DNA of 7,352 bases from Bdellovibrionales bacterium (GTDB taxonomy: Bacteria; Bdellovibrionota; Bdellovibrionia; Bdellovibrionales; JAMPXM01). The translations under genes and the position numbers were made by a program. The notes below the pieces were generated by a model that was not told the DNA's origin, made no database searches, and was given only the letters and a program-made list of their open reading frames with translations. Position 1 is the first letter of the stretch; the number at the start of each line of letters is the position of its first letter. The stretch spans positions 1 to 7,352 of the forward strand of contig SXSP01000369.1 of the NCBI GenBank assembly GCA_005792225.1, in the 5' to 3' direction. Shown here piece by piece: positions 1 to 6,486 of this stretch.

Positions 1-141
1 AAGACGGCAAACGCCCGCGACCGAAAGGCCGGGGTGCCAGCAGTAGTGAGCGATCTCTTGCTGATTCGCTTTGATCGCTTCGATGATGGTCGTACCGGGT
101 TTTACTTCAAGCTCTTTGCCGTTAATGGTGCATTTGAGCAT
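1..141 (-). CDS. nuoG: NADH-quinone oxidoreductase subunit G, N-terminal fragment (continues beyond position 1)
   Basis: NuoG is the large iron-sulfur subunit of the complex I peripheral arm; it relays electrons from NuoF toward NuoB. Only the first 47 codons are present, read leftward from ATG at 141-139, with no stop before the window edge. They form the start of the N-terminal 2Fe-2S ferredoxin-like domain. The segment HYCWHPGLSVAGVCR (residues 32-46) matches the family's cluster N1b motif and supplies Cys34 and Cys45; the next ligand should lie just beyond the window. A Shine-Dalgarno sequence AAAGGAA sits 9 bases before the ATG, inside the end of nuoF. The start overlaps the nuoF stop by 20 bases in another frame, which suggests translational coupling. 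Identity is firm from motif and gene order; the rest of the protein is not visible. Confidence 0.93.
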   Translation of the reverse strand, partial: MLKCTINGKELEVKPGTTIIEAIKANQQEIAHYCWHPGLSVAGVCRL

Positions 142-1417
142 AGATCTGCGTTCCTTTAACTTTTGAGCGTTTCTCTTGGATGAAATATTCGAACTCGTCG
201 CGGAACTTCGTCACGAAGCTCAACACCGGCAGAGCCGCGGCATCTGAGAGAGCGCAGATTGTACGCCCCTTCATATTGTCGGAAATCTTCAAGAGAAGAT
301 CGACGTCGCCAGGTTTCCCGTGCCCGTGGATGATTCCGTGGACGATTTTTTCGATCCAACCCGTTCCTTCACGGCAGGGCGTGCACTGACCGCAAGATTC
401 GTGGTGGTAAAAGTGCGTGATGGTCGAGAGCGTGTCGACCATGCAATTCGAGTCATCGATGACGATGATCGCGCCTGAACCCAACATCGAGCCGAGTTGG
501 GTCATGCACTCGTAATCGAGAGTTGCGTTTTGACATTCGGCCGCGTTGAGAACGGGCGCGCTCGATCCGCCGGGAACGAACGCTTTCAGTTTACGGCCGG
601 GCTTGAGGCCTCCGCACTCATTATTAATGAGGTCCATCAGCTTATAACCGAGTGGAACTTCGTAAGTGCCAGGCTTATTGACGTTCCCGCTGATCGAGAA
701 GAGTTTTGTTCCCGCCGATTTTTCGGTTCCGTATTTGCGATAACCCGCGCCGCCGTCGCGAACGATGTTAACGACCGCCGCGAGAGTTTCGACGTTGTTT
801 ACGATCGTCGGCTTACGGAGGTAACCCTGAACCGCGGGAAATGGCGGCTTCAGTTTGGGTTGTCCCTTGTAGCCTTCGAGCGACGAAATGAGCCCCGTCT
901 CTTCTCCACAGATATAGGCACCCGCGCCGAGGTAGAGATCGAGGTCGCAATCAAAACCAGAACCCATGATGTTCTTGCCGATGAGGCCCGCGGCTTTCGC
1001 TTCGCGAATCGCCTCTTCGAGGATCGCGGCCGGCCCCATGTATTCACCGCGAATGTAGATGTAAGCCTTGTGTGATTTCACCGCGAAGGCCGAGATCAAC
1101 ATGCCCTCGATCAGTTGGTGAGGAGCTTTCTCCATCATCACGCGATCTTTGAATGTTCCGGGCTCGGATTCGTCGGCGTTGCAAAGGAGGTAACGGGGTT
1201 CGCCGTTGTTCGGGAGAAATCCCCACTTCGCGCCCGTCGGGAATCCCGCACCACCGCGACCGCGAAGACCCGAGGCCTTCACTTCGTCGATGATTTGTTG
1301 CGGCTGCATTTTGAGTGCTTTCGCGAGCATCTCGTAGCCGCCGTGTTTTTTGTATCCCTCGAGGGTTCTGTACTCTTTTTTGTCGTAATGCTCGGAGAGG
1401 TACTTTACTTCTGCCAT
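122..1417 (-). CDS. nuoF: NADH-quinone oxidoreductase subunit F (NADH- and FMN-binding)
   Basis: NuoF is the 51-kDa-type subunit where NADH binds and passes a hydride to FMN, the entry point of complex I on the cytoplasmic side. The 431-residue product has normal family length. Visible motifs are the glycine-rich nucleotide-binding segment GRGGAGFPTG (residues 53-62), the FMN-site stretch with GAYICGEET (about 165-173), and the 4Fe-4S cluster N3 ligands Cys342, Cys345 and Cys348 in ESCGQCTPCREG plus Cys388 in TICALSDAAA. The frame stays open upstream to 1666, but those 83 residues are a shadow of nuoE and do not resemble NuoF. The start at 1417 gives the expected N-terminus (MAEVKYLSEHY), overlaps the nuoE stop as TAATG, and has an AGGGA-type ribosome site just upstream. 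All key residues are present. Confidence 0.97.
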   Translation of the reverse strand: MAEVKYLSEHYDKKEYRTLEGYKKHGGYEMLAKALKMQPQQIIDEVKASGLRGRGGAGFPTGAKWGFLPNNGEPRYLLCNADESEPGTFKDRVMMEKAPHQLIEGMLISAFAVKSHKAYIYIRGEYMGPAAILEEAIREAKAAGLIGKNIMGSGFDCDLDLYLGAGAYICGEETGLISSLEGYKGQPKLKPPFPAVQGYLRKPTIVNNVETLAAVVNIVRDGGAGYRKYGTEKSAGTKLFSISGNVNKPGTYEVPLGYKLMDLINNECGGLKPGRKLKAFVPGGSSAPVLNAAECQNATLDYECMTQLGSMLGSGAIIVIDDSNCMVDTLSTITHFYHHESCGQCTPCREGTGWIEKIVHGIIHGHGKPGDVDLLLKISDNMKGRTICALSDAAALPVLSFVTKFRDEFEYFIQEKRSKVKGTQIYAQMHH

Positions 1418-1944
1418 TACTTCCCTGCCTTCGCGCGGAGGCTGCGTACGAGTTCGATTCCTTTTTGTTCGTTCAGGCCTTCGATGTACGGGTCGCGGTT
1501 CACTTGAAGCATCGGTGCCGTGTCGCAAGAGCCGAGGCACTCCACTTTCGAGAAAGTGAAGAGACCGTCTTTGGACATTTCGCCCGTGCGAGAGCAGCCG
1601 GCTTCTTTCATCATTGAATCCGTGAGCTCGCGACCACCCAACATGCCGCACGTGAGCGTGCAGCAAACCTGGATATGGTACTTACCGACGGGTTGTTTGT
1701 TGAACATCGTGTAGAAGGTCGCGACTTCCTCGATCTGCGCGGCCGGGATGTCCATGACATTGCTGAGCTCGGCAATGACTTCGGGGCTGACCCAGCCGCC
1801 GTTTTCATCTTGCGCGCGGTAGAGCGAGCGAATGATCGCGGATTGCTTTTGCTCGTAACGAACGAGTTCGTTCTTTACGTACGCAACGCCCTCGGGGGAG
1901 AGCTTGAACGCTTTTCTCGGAATCGGTTGTTTTTGCATTTCCAT
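1417..1944 (-). CDS. nuoE: NADH-quinone oxidoreductase subunit E (2Fe-2S, 24-kDa type)
   Basis: NuoE is the thioredoxin-fold subunit that pairs with NuoF in the NADH dehydrogenase module and carries 2Fe-2S cluster N1a. The 175-residue product has a helical N-terminal half with the family segment EEVATFYTMFN (about 72-82). The thioredoxin-like half follows, with cluster ligands Cys94 and Cys99 (VCCTLTC) and Cys136 and Cys140 (VECLGSC). Cys95, next to the first ligand, is an extra cysteine. The ATG at 1944 is preceded by AAGGGGA at 6 bases spacing; a second in-frame ATG (Met3) is less well placed. The gene begins 11 bases after nuoCD and its stop overlaps the nuoF start by one base, so the three are surely co-transcribed. 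Confidence 0.96.
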   Translation of the reverse strand: MEMQKQPIPRKAFKLSPEGVAYVKNELVRYEQKQSAIIRSLYRAQDENGGWVSPEVIAELSNVMDIPAAQIEEVATFYTMFNKQPVGKYHIQVCCTLTCGMLGGRELTDSMMKEAGCSRTGEMSKDGLFTFSKVECLGSCDTAPMLQVNRDPYIEGLNEQKGIELVRSLRAKAGK

Positions 1945-1955
1945 ATCTCGTCCCC

Positions 1956-3674
1956 TTACCTATCCAACTCGCCGGCAATCAAATTCATCGAACCGAGGAT
2001 CGAAATCACGTCGGCCATGAGACCACCCGTGATTTGCTCCGGGAACGATTGGTAGATCGCGAAGCACGGTCCACGGCAATGGAGACGGTACGGTCGGCCC
2101 GATCCGTCGCTCACCATGTAGAAGCCGAGTTCGCCGTTACCGCCTTCGGTTGCGTCGTAGATATCGCCGACCGGAGGACGGAGACCTTTGATGACCAACA
2201 TGAAGTGGTTCATGAGGCCTTCGATGTTTCCGTAAACGTCTTTTTTCTCGGGAAGAACGATGCCGCGATCGCGAATTGTCCAATCGCCCTCGGGAACGTT
2301 TTTGCAAACTTGCTCGACGATCTTGAGGGACTGGCGCATTTCAGCGACGCGCACGAGGTAACGATCGAAGACGTCGCCGGAGGTTCCGACCGGAACTTCC
2401 CAATCGAGTTGATCGTAACCGTAGTAAGGCTGAACTTTGCGGAGATCGAGGTTCACGCCGGCCGCGCGCAAGCATGGCCCCGTGTATCCCCACTCGATCG
2501 CATTTTCCGCCGAGATCGCGCCGACTCCTTGAGTCCGCTGGATCCAGATTTTGTTTCCGCTGAGGAGGCGCTCGAGTTCGTCGACGCCGTTACGGATTTT
2601 CGCGACCGTCTCGAGAACGTCGTCGTACCATCCGGGAGGCGCGTCTTGGGCCATGCCGCCGATACGCGTGAGCGAAACCGTGAGGCGCGCGCCGCAAAGC
2701 TTTTCGAAGAGCGAGTAGACCATCTCGCGATAAGTAAAGAGATGGAAGAACGTCGTCAGGGCGCCCAAGTCGACCGCGTTCGCACCAATGCAGACGATGT
2801 GATCGATCACGCGCGAGAGCTCCGACAAGATCACGCGCATCGCCTGCGCCTTGGGCGGAAGCTCAACGCCGAGCATGCGCTCGACAGCTTTGCAGTAAGC
2901 GACGTTGTTAAGCGGTGCCGAGCAGTAGTTCAGGCGATCGGTATACGGAATCACCTGGTTATACGGGTGAGTCTCCGCCATTTTCTCGAAGCAGCGATGG
3001 AGGAAGCCGAGTTCGACGTTCGCGCGGGCGATCGTCTCACCGTCAAGCTCCGCCATGACCCGAAGTGTACCGTGCGTCGCCGGATGCGAGGGGCCGATGT
3101 TGAGCGGCACGAGAGAGCGGCCCTTCGTTTCGAACTTATCATCCGGCTCGAAGTGGATCGGGAGCGCATGCGAGCAGTGTTGCTGTTGATCCGCGTAGTA
3201 ATCTTTGCGGAGCGGGTGACCTTGGAATTCATGGTGGATCAGAATGCGCGTCAAGTTCGGATGGTTCGCGAACTTGATGCCGTACATGTCGAAAGTTTCG
3301 CGCTCGTACCAGTTCGCGCATTTCCAAACGGATGTCGCGCTCTCGACCGACTCACCGTCGTTCACCTGCGTCTTGATGCGAAGGCGCTGGAACGTCTTCG
3401 AGCTGAAAAGGTGGTACACGACATCGAAGCGTTTCCCGCCGGCGGCCATGCGTTCGGGGTAGTCAGCTCCACAGACGTCTATGAGGAAGTCAAAACGGCC
3501 GGTTTCTTTCAAGAAGCGCAAAACGGGAACCACGTCCTCTTTCGGAAGATCGAGCACATCATCACCGACGGGAGTCGTGCTGAACTTGAAAGCGGAGAAG
3601 CGATCTCTGTTTGCGAAGCTGTCTGCGATCTGGGCGAGTTCGTTTTTAAGCGTCTCGAGATTCTGCGTCGCCAT
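1956..3674 (-). CDS. nuoCD: NADH-quinone oxidoreductase, fused subunits C and D
   Basis: One 572-residue protein combines the 30-kDa-type NuoC and 49-kDa-type NuoD subunits of complex I, which with NuoB form the quinone-reducing module. NuoC covers roughly residues 1-165 and shows the signature NWYERETFDMYGI (121-133) followed by NHPNLTRIL. A short linker (about 166-188) leads into NuoD. Its start has the GPSHPATHG loop (194-202), whose histidine region lines the quinone site in characterised enzymes. The tyrosine in YTDRLNY (Tyr250) matches the quinone-headgroup tyrosine of Nqo4. The C-terminus AGELDR is typical of NuoD. There is no stop or frameshift at the junction. Size and layout resemble the fused NuoCD of Escherichia coli. 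The ATG at 3674 has only a weak purine-rich site upstream (AAGAAAG); no better start is seen. Confidence 0.96.
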   Translation of the reverse strand: MATQNLETLKNELAQIADSFANRDRFSAFKFSTTPVGDDVLDLPKEDVVPVLRFLKETGRFDFLIDVCGADYPERMAAGGKRFDVVYHLFSSKTFQRLRIKTQVNDGESVESATSVWKCANWYERETFDMYGIKFANHPNLTRILIHHEFQGHPLRKDYYADQQQHCSHALPIHFEPDDKFETKGRSLVPLNIGPSHPATHGTLRVMAELDGETIARANVELGFLHRCFEKMAETHPYNQVIPYTDRLNYCSAPLNNVAYCKAVERMLGVELPPKAQAMRVILSELSRVIDHIVCIGANAVDLGALTTFFHLFTYREMVYSLFEKLCGARLTVSLTRIGGMAQDAPPGWYDDVLETVAKIRNGVDELERLLSGNKIWIQRTQGVGAISAENAIEWGYTGPCLRAAGVNLDLRKVQPYYGYDQLDWEVPVGTSGDVFDRYLVRVAEMRQSLKIVEQVCKNVPEGDWTIRDRGIVLPEKKDVYGNIEGLMNHFMLVIKGLRPPVGDIYDATEGGNGELGFYMVSDGSGRPYRLHCRGPCFAIYQSFPEQITGGLMADVISILGSMNLIAGELDR

Positions 3675-3725
3675 TCGTTTCTTTCTTGATGCGAGTTAAA
3701 ATTAAACCGAATGAATTGAGTCGTC

Positions 3726-4298
3726 TTAAACCGGGCGCAGCCACGAAGGCCGTTTCCAGTTCGCTCTCCAAGGGCGCGGATGGTTCGAACCGATCATGCG
3801 CTGAAGCGACATGATGCCGTCGAGAACCGCCTCAGGAGTCGGAGGACAACCAGGAACGAAGACATCGACCGGGATGACCTTATCGATCCCTTGAAGAACG
3901 TGATACGCGCGGTAGAAGCCACCGGAGCTCGCGCACGCTCCCATCGAGATCACATACTTGGGCTCGAGCATCTGTTCGTAGATGTGAACCAGAACCGGAG
4001 CCATCTTCTCGGTGATGGTGCCCGCGACGATCAACATGTCTGCCTGCCGAGGGGAGAAACGTACGACTTCGGCGCCGAAACGCGCGAGATCGTACTTGGG
4101 TCCCATGACCGACATGAGCTCGATCCCGCAGCAAGCGGTGCCGTACGGCATGGGCCAGAGAGAGTTTTTTCTTCCCCACGCGACGACGGCGTCGAGCTTC
4201 GTGGTGAACGCGAAGGACTTCGCCGATTCTTCGATCGCGGCTGCAGACGCGAGTTGACCGGGCGCTGAGACGACGGGTGTGTTCTGCGATGTGCTCAT
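3726..4298 (-). CDS. nuoB: NADH-quinone oxidoreductase subunit B (cluster N2)
   Basis: NuoB holds the terminal 4Fe-4S cluster N2, which passes electrons to quinone at the junction with the membrane arm. The 190-residue protein has all four expected ligands: the adjacent pair Cys56-Cys57 in GTACCGIEL, Cys122 in GACASSGG, and Cys151 in PGCPPTPE. The first 30 or so residues are low in conservation and rich in Ala/Ser. The ATG at 4298 is preceded by AAAGGA with 7 bases spacing. This is the first gene of the operon here: immediately upstream is a promoter region and a gene on the opposite strand, where nuoA would normally sit. A 51-base, AT-rich gap separates it from nuoCD. Confidence 0.97.
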   Translation of the reverse strand: MSTSQNTPVVSAPGQLASAAAIEESAKSFAFTTKLDAVVAWGRKNSLWPMPYGTACCGIELMSVMGPKYDLARFGAEVVRFSPRQADMLIVAGTITEKMAPVLVHIYEQMLEPKYVISMGACASSGGFYRAYHVLQGIDKVIPVDVFVPGCPPTPEAVLDGIMSLQRMIGSNHPRPWRANWKRPSWLRPV

Positions 4299-4420
4299 TT
4301 CAAAATCCTTTAGGTCAAGTTCCGCTAACTAGAGGCGAATCGCCACAACTCGCGCTGACGAAGTTGAAGCGAAAAATCCATTAGAAAACACGACGTTTAT
4401 GGACCAGTCTAGTATCACGC

Positions 4421-4449
4421 AATATAGGTTGTTGTCACTTGCTTGTCAT
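4421..4449 (-). promoter_or_regulatory. Predicted sigma70-type promoter of the nuo operon
   Basis: Read on the minus strand, a -35 box ATGACA (4449-4444, five of six consensus bases) is followed after exactly 17 bases by a -10 box TATATT (4426-4421, five of six). Transcription would start near 4414, giving a leader of about 115 bases before nuoB. It is the best promoter match in the intergenic region and points at the first gene of a tight operon. This is pattern matching only; the start site is inferred. Confidence 0.65.
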
Positions 4450-4461
4450 TTAGCTTTGTCA
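4432..4461 (-). repeat. Three TGACAA direct repeats over the nuo -35 region
   Basis: The hexamer TTGTCA (TGACAA on the nuo strand) occurs at 4432-4437, 4443-4448 and 4456-4461, with start-to-start spacing of 11 and 13 bases, close to one helical turn. The middle copy overlaps the -35 box; the others flank it on both sides. The arrangement could be a set of regulator half-sites or may partly reflect several -35-like boxes. The regulator, if any, cannot be named. Confidence 0.45.
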
Positions 4462-4502
4462 TTCAAATCGCGCCATTGCCGCATGACCCCGAGATTTTCT
4501 GA

Positions 4503-4526
4503 TCAGTCGAAAATGTTTTCGATTGA
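4503..4526. promoter_or_regulatory. 24-base dyad, possible operator upstream of the protease gene
   Basis: A perfect core palindrome TCGAAAA-TG-TTTTCGA spans 4507-4522. It extends outward, after one mismatched pair (G4506/T4523), by TCA on the left and TGA on the right, giving 11-base arms with a 2-base centre. The right edge overlaps the candidate -35 box TTGAAT at 4523-4528. The size and symmetry suit a dimeric repressor or activator site. No T-run follows, so a terminator is unlikely. Function is inferred from position only. Confidence 0.45.
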
Positions 4527-4552
4527 ATCTCATTTCGGAGGCTGCCTAGACT
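4523..4552 (+). promoter_or_regulatory. Possible promoter of the S8 protease gene
   Basis: TTGAAT (4523-4528) and TAGACT (4547-4552) are separated by 18 bases; each matches four of six consensus positions. Transcription would start near 4559, about 50 bases before the protease ATG. The match is weak, and an activator or alternative sigma factor may be needed. Confidence 0.35.
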
Positions 4553-4599
4553 TTCAGCTTGAACGACGTCTCGCAAAGGATGCGGGGCAAATTCCACAT

Positions 4600-4606
4600 G
4601 GAGGGG
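4600..4606 (+). promoter_or_regulatory. Ribosome binding site that fixes the protease start
   Basis: GGAGGGG lies with its GGAGG core 7 bases before the ATG at 4612. It is the strongest Shine-Dalgarno sequence in this frame and sits directly before a clear signal peptide, so it settles the start against the upstream ATG at 4399, which has no such site. Confidence 0.85.
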
Positions 4607-4611
4607 ATCTC

Positions 4612-6114
4612 ATGAAGCAGCATTGTCTGTCTGCTCGACTCGTTTGCCTTTTCGTTTGCCTATTCGCCGGTGCCTCTTTCGCTGGCACTGCCACATCGAC
4701 CGACGCAAACGACGTACTTATCAAGTTCACGAATCCTGAATCCGCCGAAAGCTTCTCGGCTCAAGCGCGCGTTGGAGGCGCGAAAGTCGAAAGTCTCGGG
4801 GACGGCCAAGGATCCACCCAATGGATTCAAGTGAAGTTCACCGCCCAGCAACTTCGCAAAACATCCTTAGCAGAACTCGCCGCTCGTCGCGACGTGCTGA
4901 TCGTTCAGCCTAACTACAAATTGAAAATCTATGAAGAGTACTCGCTTCGCGATCCCGCGGCGCGTGCCCGCCTCGCTCGTCTCGTGGAGACACGTTCGCT
5001 CTTCGCTCCTCCTGATAATCCGGAATTCCCCCGCAATCGCAGCGGCGGCTCGGGCTCCGATCCGAACTTCGGGAACCAATGGGGAATGAACGACATCGGC
5101 GTAAAAAACGGATGGAACCGTGGCCGTGGCCAGGGCGTCGTGGTGGCAGTCATCGATACCGGTGTCGATTACACCCACGAAGATCTCATGGACAACATGT
5201 GGCACAACGCCGGTGAGAGCGGACTAGATTCTTCGGGCCGCGACAAAGCGACCAACGGGATCGATGACGATGGAAACGGATTCGTCGATGACCTCATGGG
5301 CTGGGATTTCGCGGCGAACGACAACAAGCCGTATGATCTCTCGGTCGATCCGATTCAAGTTTTGATGGGCGGCGGAAATCCGGGTCACGGCACTCACTGC
5401 GCGGGGAACGTCGCGGCTTCCGCGAATAACGGCAAAGGTGTCGTCGGTGTCGCGCCCGAAGCGAAGATCATGGCGATTCGTTTCTTGAATGAAAAAGGTC
5501 AGGGCGATACGGCTGGAGCCGTGAAGTCGATCAATTACGCGGTGAAGATGGGCGCTCGCATTCTCTCCAACTCTTGGGGCTCCGAGGGCGAGAGCTCCAC
5601 CGAAGGCGAACAGAACGCCGCACTTCGCGAGACGATCGCCGCTGCCGAGAAGGCCGGCGTGTTGTTCGTCGCCGCCGCGGGTAACGGACACTCGGGCGTT
5701 GGTTATGACAATGATACGGACGCGAAGCCGGCCGTTCCCGCTTCGTACCCGCACGAGAACATCGTTTCCGTCGCGGCGATCGCCTCTTCGAATTCGCTCG
5801 GTTCGTTCTCAAACTGGGGAGCGCAGACGGTGGATCTCGCAGCTCCCGGCGTCGTCGTTTACTCAACGACGGTTGGCGGAACTTACAGCGACACGATCAT
5901 CGATATGTACGGAATCAAGGCGACTTGGGACGGAACTTCGATGGCCTGCCCGCACGTAGCGGGAGCCGCCGCGGCTTACCTTTCGAAGAATCCGGGTGCT
6001 TCGTACCAGCAGATCAAGGCCGCCCTCTTGAACTCTGTCACTCCGGTTCCCGCGATGCAGGGCAAGTCGGTTTCGGGTGGAAAGTTGAACTTTGAGAAGC
6101 TGATGAATCAGTAA
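4612..6114 (+). CDS. Secreted subtilisin-like serine protease (peptidase family S8)
   Basis: An exported endopeptidase of 500 residues. Residues 1-24 form a Sec signal peptide (MKQH...LFAGASFA) with a likely signal peptidase I cut after Ala24; no lipobox is seen. Residues about 34-107 (DVLIKFTNP... to IVQPNYKLKIYE) look like the inhibitory propeptide common in subtilases. A Gly/Ser-rich linker (about 143-150) precedes the catalytic domain. The triad is complete: Asp182 in VIDTGVD, His259 in GHGTHCAG, Ser443 in GTSMACPHVAG, with oxyanion Asn358 in AAAGN. An acidic loop, NGIDDDGNGFVDD (215-227), resembles the calcium-binding insert seen in many bacterial subtilases. No C-terminal anchor or sorting domain follows. 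The substrate is unknown; nutrient protein breakdown or envelope-protein processing are possible. The gene stands alone, divergent from nuoB. Confidence 0.95.
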   Translation: MKQHCLSARLVCLFVCLFAGASFAGTATSTDANDVLIKFTNPESAESFSAQARVGGAKVESLGDGQGSTQWIQVKFTAQQLRKTSLAELAARRDVLIVQPNYKLKIYEEYSLRDPAARARLARLVETRSLFAPPDNPEFPRNRSGGSGSDPNFGNQWGMNDIGVKNGWNRGRGQGVVVAVIDTGVDYTHEDLMDNMWHNAGESGLDSSGRDKATNGIDDDGNGFVDDLMGWDFAANDNKPYDLSVDPIQVLMGGGNPGHGTHCAGNVAASANNGKGVVGVAPEAKIMAIRFLNEKGQGDTAGAVKSINYAVKMGARILSNSWGSEGESSTEGEQNAALRETIAAAEKAGVLFVAAAGNGHSGVGYDNDTDAKPAVPASYPHENIVSVAAIASSNSLGSFSNWGAQTVDLAAPGVVVYSTTVGGTYSDTIIDMYGIKATWDGTSMACPHVAGAAAAYLSKNPGASYQQIKAALLNSVTPVPAMQGKSVSGGKLNFEKLMNQ

Positions 6115-6122
6115 CCGGGCTC

Positions 6123-6143
6123 GCTTGCCACGGGGTGGCAAGC
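6123..6143. repeat. Perfect inverted repeat after the protease gene
   Basis: GCTTGCCAC and GTGGCAAGC form a perfect 9-base-pair stem around a GGG loop, 8 bases after the protease stop codon. In the protease transcript it would make a strong hairpin, but AAAA rather than a U-run follows, so it is not a standard intrinsic terminator for that direction. It may protect the mRNA 3' end or work with the next palindrome. Confidence 0.7.
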
Positions 6144-6180
6144 AAAAGGTACGCCGTACCGCATGCGGTACGGCGTACCT
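6144..6180 (-). terminator. 34-base perfect palindrome with T-run, likely terminator of the small minus-strand gene
   Basis: Positions 6147-6180 are a perfect 34-base palindrome (AGGTACGCCGTACCGC plus A on one arm, its exact complement on the other). Read on the minus strand, it begins 8 bases after the stop of the 97-residue gene and runs into TTTT, the layout of an intrinsic terminator. Each half also contains its own near-palindrome, GGTACG-C-CGTACC or GGTACG-G-CGTACC, around a GCATGC centre, so two small hairpins can form instead of one long one. For the protease strand the T-run is absent. The element could also be a dispersed repeat used as a terminator. Confidence 0.6.
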
Positions 6181-6187
6181 CCGGCCT

Positions 6188-6481
6188 TTAGGCCGCTTTC
6201 TTGGCGGCGGAGAGGAGGCCGACTTTGGAGCCGGCTTCTCCGCAGATGCCCCAGAAGGTTTCTTTCAGCACGAGTTCTCCGGCGTTCATTTTTACTTTTG
6301 GGAACGAGCTGGCTTCCCAGTGGGTCACGAACTCATCTTCTTTTACCGCGCGCACGACTTTGAGGAGAAGGCGGAGATGAACCTCGGTCATCTTGCCTCC
6401 CACCAACATGTTCTTGAGGTTTCCCTCGTTGGTGGCGCGCAGGAAGCCGTAGAGGCTCTTCAGTTCGTCATGCGAATACAT
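6188..6481 (-). CDS. Uncharacterised protein of 97 residues
   Basis: I do not recognise this family. The protein starts MYSHDELKSLYGFL, has no signal peptide or membrane segment, and is probably a small cytoplasmic protein. The first 50 residues look mainly helical with basic and acidic residues mixed (LRLLLKVVRAVKEDEF); the remainder may be strand-rich (FPKVKMNAGELVLKETFWGICGEAG). It has a single cysteine and ends in a lysine/alanine-rich tail (SAAKKAA). Two ATG codons are adjacent (6484 and 6481); the ribosome site favours the second, while the first would add one Met. Coding is supported by a strong AAGGAGGG, a balanced composition and a terminator-like palindrome after the stop. It is a single-gene unit, convergent with the protease and divergent from the ABC transporter. 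No function is proposed. Confidence 0.75.
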   Translation of the reverse strand: MYSHDELKSLYGFLRATNEGNLKNMLVGGKMTEVHLRLLLKVVRAVKEDEFVTHWEASSFPKVKMNAGELVLKETFWGICGEAGSKVGLLSAAKKAA

Positions 6482-6486
6482 CATTA

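Larger units (their letters stand above)
4299..4611. other. Divergent intergenic region between nuoB and the S8 protease gene
   Basis: These 313 bases are noticeably more AT-rich than the flanking genes. They contain the predicted nuo promoter, three TGACAA repeats, a 24-base dyad and a weaker rightward promoter, each listed separately. The predicted nuo leader (about 4414 to 4299) also contains a short inverted repeat, GGCGA-A-TCGCC at 4334-4344, too tight to be a convincing hairpin. The frame of the protease gene stays open upstream to an ATG at 4399, but that extension has no ribosome site and precedes the signal peptide, so I treat it as non-coding. I see no RNA gene or riboswitch. Confidence 0.8.

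Noticed and set aside
497..1075. Open frame of 192 codons on the plus strand, opposite nuoF
   Set aside because: Antisense shadow of nuoF without any domain or start signal. Other frames opposite nuoE, nuoB and the protease were rejected for the same reason.
1418..1666. N-terminal extension of the nuoF frame to an ATG at 1666
   Set aside because: The 83 extra residues overlap nuoE, are Arg/His-rich and do not resemble NuoF; the start at 1417 has the right N-terminus and operon junction.
2034..3689. Open frame of 551 codons on the plus strand, opposite nuoCD
   Set aside because: It is fully antisense to a well-identified gene, rich in Arg/Glu/Asp/Val with no recognisable domain, and shows no ribosome site. 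GC-biased codon use in nuoCD leaves the opposite frame free of stops.
4399..4611. Upstream start of the protease frame at 4399, adding 71 residues
   Set aside because: It lacks a ribosome site, would bury the signal peptide inside the protein, and runs through the promoter and dyad region.
5224..5754. Open frame of 176 codons on the minus strand, opposite the protease
   Set aside because: Complement of the catalytic domain of a clear S8 protease; Arg/Val-rich and featureless.
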